A DNA stretch of 17,511 nucleotides from Phycisphaerae bacterium. GTDB lineage: Bacteria; Planctomycetota; Phycisphaerae; Sedimentisphaerales; SG8-4. A program made the translations under genes and the position numbers. The notes under the pieces are model-generated. The model was not told the origin of the DNA. It saw nothing but the letters and a program-made list of their open reading frames with translations, and searched no databases. Below, piece after piece: positions 14,651 to 17,511 of the stretch (positions within the stretch are counted from its first letter, which is position 1; the number at the start of each line of letters is the position of its first letter). The stretch lies in the NCBI GenBank assembly GCA_030603035.1, contig JAUVYQ010000041.1:1-17511 (forward strand), given 5' to 3'.

Positions 14651-16429
14651 ATGAGTGAAACCCAGGAAGGCAGGATAGTCAAAGTTGCAGGGCCTGTTGT
14701 TGTGGCTGAAGGTATGACCGGGGCGCGAATGTATGACGTTGTTCGCGTCGGCAAATTGAACATCATAGGCGAAATCGTGGAATTACACGGCGATTTGGCC
14801 TCGATTCAGGTCTATGAAGAGACCACAGGTCTGGGCCCCGGCGAGCCGGTCGTCAATACAGAAGCGCCGCTGTCGGTTGAATTAGGGCCGGGACTGATTG
14901 AAAGTATTTACGACGGCATTCAGAGGCCCTTACCATTGCTGGCAGAGGCCGAAGGTGAATTTATGAGCAGAGGAAGTGCGATGCCGGGCCTGAATAGGGA
15001 AAAGAAATGGCACTTCAAATCCACCGTTGAAAGCGGAGCAGAGGTTGGACCCGGCGACATAATAGGCGAGGTCCAGGAAAGCTCACTGGTTAATCACAGG
15101 ATTATGGTGCCGCCCGGTGTAAAAGGAAACATAGAGAAAATAGAAGAAGGTGACTACACAGTTGACGAAACAGTGGCGATTGTGGCTGCTGAAGACGGCC
15201 GGAAAAGTGAAATAAAACTGATGCAGAAATGCCCTGTCCGCAGCGCCAGGCAGGTAAAGGGTCGCCTTGTACCAAACAAAATCCTCGTTACCGGCCAGCG
15301 TGTCATTGACGCATTCTTCCCCGTTACAAAGGGCGGGACGGCTTGTGTGCCGGGGCCGTTTGGGACAGGAAAAACAGTTGTCCAACATCAGTTGGCAAAA
15401 TGGGTTGACGCGGAGATTGTCGTTTATGTCGGCTGCGGCGAACGCGGCAACGAAATGACGGACGTTTTAACGGAATTCCCGGAATTGAAGGACCCGTATT
15501 CCGGCGAGCCGTTGATGAAGCGTTCGGTACTGATTGCGAACACATCGAATATGCCCGTGGCGGCCAGGGAGGCCTCGGTCTATACGGGTATTACCATAGC
15601 CGAGTATTTCCGGGATATGGGTTTCACCGTGGCCTTGATGGCCGACAGCACCAGCCGATGGGCTGAAGCGATGCGGGAAATCTCCACCCGTCTCGAGGAG
15701 ATGCCCGCCGAGGAGGGTTATCCTGCGTACCTGGCCGCCCGGATTGCAGCGTTCTATGAAAGGGCCGGCCGGGTACAGTGTATCGGCAGCCCGCAGCGCG
15801 AGGGGGCTTTATCGATTATAGGTGCCGTAAGCCCGCCGGGCGGCGATTTGTCCGATTCGGTTGTGCAGGCGACACTGCACGTAGTCAAAGTTTTCTGGTC
15901 ACTGCAGGGAAGACTCGCTTACCAGAGGCACTTTCCCGCCATTGATTGGCTCACATCATATTCGTTCTATAAGGAATCCTTGAAAGCTTGCTTCGAAGAT
16001 AAGGACCAGGGCAGGGAAATGGAGGAACTGACCGTCAAGGCAATGGGCCTGTTAGAACAGGAAGCGGAGCTTCTTGAAATTGTTCGGCTGGTGGGGGCCG
16101 AGGCCTTATCGCCGCAAGACAGGTTGGCTCTTGAGACGGCCAGGTCAATTCGCGAAGACTTCCTGCACCAGAATGCCTTCCACGAGGTCGATACCCATAC
16201 ATCGATGCCCAAGCAGTACGAAATGTTAAAGACCGTCCTGCACTTCCACAAGCAGGCGCTTGCGGCCATTGAAGCTGAAGTCGAAACCGCCCAAATTTTC
16301 AAATTGGCTGTGCGCGAAGAAATCGCAAGGGCAAAATATATCCCGCAAAGCGATATAACCAAAATTGCCGGTATAAGGGAAACTATCGATGAGCAAATGA
16401 AACAATTGCGAACTTCAGTGGCCGCTTAA
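14651..16429 (+). CDS. atpA: A/V-type ATP synthase subunit A (catalytic)
   Basis: A 592-residue catalytic subunit that hydrolyses or makes ATP in the A3B3 head. The N-terminal barrel starts with [16 protein letters not shown]. Residues about 115-190 are the extra domain found in A/V-type but not F-type catalytic subunits ([20 protein letters not shown]). The P-loop is GPFGTGKT (235-242), and GCGERGNE (261-268) carries the catalytic glutamate. [15 protein letters not shown] and the C-terminal helical domain follow, to the usual length. AAAGG at 14637-14641 is nine bases before the ATG. Subunit B starts 47 bases after the stop. Confidence 0.97.
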   Translation: MSETQEGRIVKVAGPVVVAEGMTGARMYDVVRVGKLNIIGEIVELHGDLASIQVYEETTGLGPGEPVVNTEAPLSVELGPGLIESIYDGIQRPLPLLAEAEGEFMSRGSAMPGLNREKKWHFKSTVESGAEVGPGDIIGEVQESSLVNHRIMVPPGVKGNIEKIEEGDYTVDETVAIVAAEDGRKSEIKLMQKCPVRSARQVKGRLVPNKILVTGQRVIDAFFPVTKGGTACVPGPFGTGKTVVQHQLAKWVDAEIVVYVGCGERGNEMTDVLTEFPELKDPYSGEPLMKRSVLIANTSNMPVAAREASVYTGITIAEYFRDMGFTVALMADSTSRWAEAMREISTRLEEMPAEEGYPAYLAARIAAFYERAGRVQCIGSPQREGALSIIGAVSPPGGDLSDSVVQATLHVVKVFWSLQGRLAYQRHFPAIDWLTSYSFYKESLKACFEDKDQGREMEELTVKAMGLLEQEAELLEIVRLVGAEALSPQDRLALETARSIREDFLHQNAFHEVDTHTSMPKQYEMLKTVLHFHKQALAAIEAEVETAQIFKLAVREEIARAKYIPQSDITKIAGIRETIDEQMKQLRTSVAA

Positions 16430-16448
16430 TAGCGAAAACGTATTATAA

Positions 16449-16464
16449 AACACGAGACACGAAA
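16449..16464 (+). repeat. two CACGARA heptamers before subunit B
   Basis: CACGAGA and CACGAAA stand in tandem from 16451 to 16464, just before the ribosome binding site AGGAG (16466-16470). They belong to the same style of 7-base degenerate repeat seen before E, C and A. Confidence 0.5.
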
Positions 16465-16476
16465 CAGGAGTTTTGG

Positions 16477-17511
16477 ATGCTGAAAGAATACCAAACGGTT
16501 GCGAATATTTCCGGCCCGTTGATGCTGGTCGAGATGGTCGATGAAGCCAAATACGGGCACATTGTCGATATCGAGCTGGGCGACGGCTCGATACGTCACG
16601 GCCAGATTCTACAGGTCGAAAACGATAAAGTGCTCGTCCAGGTCTTCGAGGGAACGCGCGGCATCGACGTCAGTAGGAGCACGATTCGGTTTTTAGCCAG
16701 GCCTCTGGAGTTGGCCGTCTCACCGGAGATTTTGGGCAGGGTCTTCAGCGGGCTCGGGCTTCCAAAAGACGATGGCCCCGCTATCATTCCGGAACAGCGG
16801 CGGGACATTAACGGCAGCCCCATCAATCCCTACGCCCGTAACTACCCGAACGAATTTATCCAGACGGGCATATCGACAATCGACGGCTTGAATCCGCTCG
16901 TGCGAGGCCAGAAGCTGCCGATATTTTCAGGCGCTGGACTGCCACACGATGCGATAACCGCGCAGCTTGCCCGCCAGGCAGCAATTCTGGGCAAGGGCGA
17001 AGAGTTTGCAGTCGTATTTGCAGCAATGGGAATCACGTTTGAGGCGGCACAATTCTTTATCGACGACCTGCACGAAACCGGCGCCATTGAGCGGGCGGTT
17101 ATGTTTGTCAATCTCGCAAACGACCCCGCGATTGAGCGAATAGCCACGCCGCGATTCGCACTCACCGCCGCCGAGTACTTAGCGTACGACCTGGATATGC
17201 ACGTCTTGGTAATCCTGAATGATATGACCAACTACTGCGAGGCGCTTCGGGAAATCAGTGCAGCGAGAAAAGAGGTGCCGGGCCGACGAGGATATCCCGG
17301 ATACCTCTACACGGACCTGGCGACCGTTTATGAAAGGGCCGGGCGAATCAAAGGCAAAAAAGGCTCTATTACGATGGTGCCGGTATTGACAATGCCTGAG
17401 GACGACAAGACCCATCCGGTGCCGGACCTGACCGGCTATATTACCGAAGGCCAGATTATTCTATCTCGTCCACTGCACAGAAAGGCGGTCTCGCCACCGG
17501 TTGATGTTCTG
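16477..17511 (+). CDS. atpB: A/V-type ATP synthase subunit B (non-catalytic), 3' end outside the window
   Basis: The first 345 residues of subunit B, which alternates with A in the head and does not catalyse. The start [19 protein letters not shown] matches the family, and AGGAG (16466-16470) is six bases before the ATG. At the place of the P-loop there is SGAGLPHD (151-158), the degenerate form normal in B, so the lack of a Walker lysine is expected. [41 protein letters not shown] and [13 protein letters not shown] are recognisable family blocks. About 90-110 residues are missing at the window edge. Subunit D should follow. Confidence 0.96.
   Translation, partial: MLKEYQTVANISGPLMLVEMVDEAKYGHIVDIELGDGSIRHGQILQVENDKVLVQVFEGTRGIDVSRSTIRFLARPLELAVSPEILGRVFSGLGLPKDDGPAIIPEQRRDINGSPINPYARNYPNEFIQTGISTIDGLNPLVRGQKLPIFSGAGLPHDAITAQLARQAAILGKGEEFAVVFAAMGITFEAAQFFIDDLHETGAIERAVMFVNLANDPAIERIATPRFALTAAEYLAYDLDMHVLVILNDMTNYCEALREISAARKEVPGRRGYPGYLYTDLATVYERAGRIKGKKGSITMVPVLTMPEDDKTHPVPDLTGYITEGQIILSRPLHRKAVSPPVDVL

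Noticed and set aside
16627..16645. Missing Walker lysine in subunit B as a defect
   Set aside because: The non-catalytic B subunit normally has a degenerate P-loop; here it is SGAGLPHD at residues 151-158, so nothing is broken.

Overview
The window most resembles a chromosomal piece of a Planctomycetota bacterium, probably class Phycisphaerae. This is inferred from the combination of a PmoA-like (DUF6807) protein next to a Tat-exported Gfo/Idh/MocA oxidoreductase, an FHA-GAF protein, an archaeal-style A/V-type ATPase operon, and intergenic DNA rich in short degenerate repeats. No rRNA, tRNA or marker gene is present, so the assignment is a guess at class level.

Layout. Positions 1-2644 (+) hold the end of a PmoA-like gene, a secreted-type oxidoreductase and a PEBP/YbhB-family protein. 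After a repeat-bearing gap, 2853-5317 (+) holds a glycoside hydrolase family 4 enzyme and a URO-D-superfamily protein, almost certainly one transcript. Positions 5318-5481 carry a decayed gene fragment and a heptamer-repeat palindrome between convergent genes. Positions 5482-7903 (-) hold an FHA-GAF protein with its own good promoter, a 350-base hairpin-rich gap, a zinc-ribbon membrane protein and a metallo-beta-lactamase-fold gene broken by an in-frame TAA. Positions 8068-9000 (+) encode malate dehydrogenase from a TTG start behind a strong ribosome binding site.

Positions 9120-17511 (+) are an A/V-type ATPase operon in the order H-I-K-E-[transposase]-C-F-A-B, cut by the window end inside B; subunit D is expected next. 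H and E form the peripheral stalk, C and F the central axle parts, A and B the catalytic head, and I and K the membrane ion channel and rotor. The proteolipid K keeps every residue that binds Na+ in Enterococcus hirae NtpK, so a sodium-coupled machine is the best prediction.

The most unusual points are: (1) a single-gene IS200/IS605-type transposase sits exactly between E and C and seems to have replaced the 5' end of C; (2) a 27-base palindromic insertion, flanked by TTCACC repeats, adds nine residues in frame inside subunit C; (3) the metallo-hydrolase has a TAA in the middle of an otherwise intact reading frame; (4) a decayed fragment at 5327-5400 matches pieces of two upstream genes; (5) degenerate 7-base tandem repeats recur in several intergenic gaps, including just upstream of the ATPase E, C and B genes. 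I see no clearly new defence or metabolic system here.
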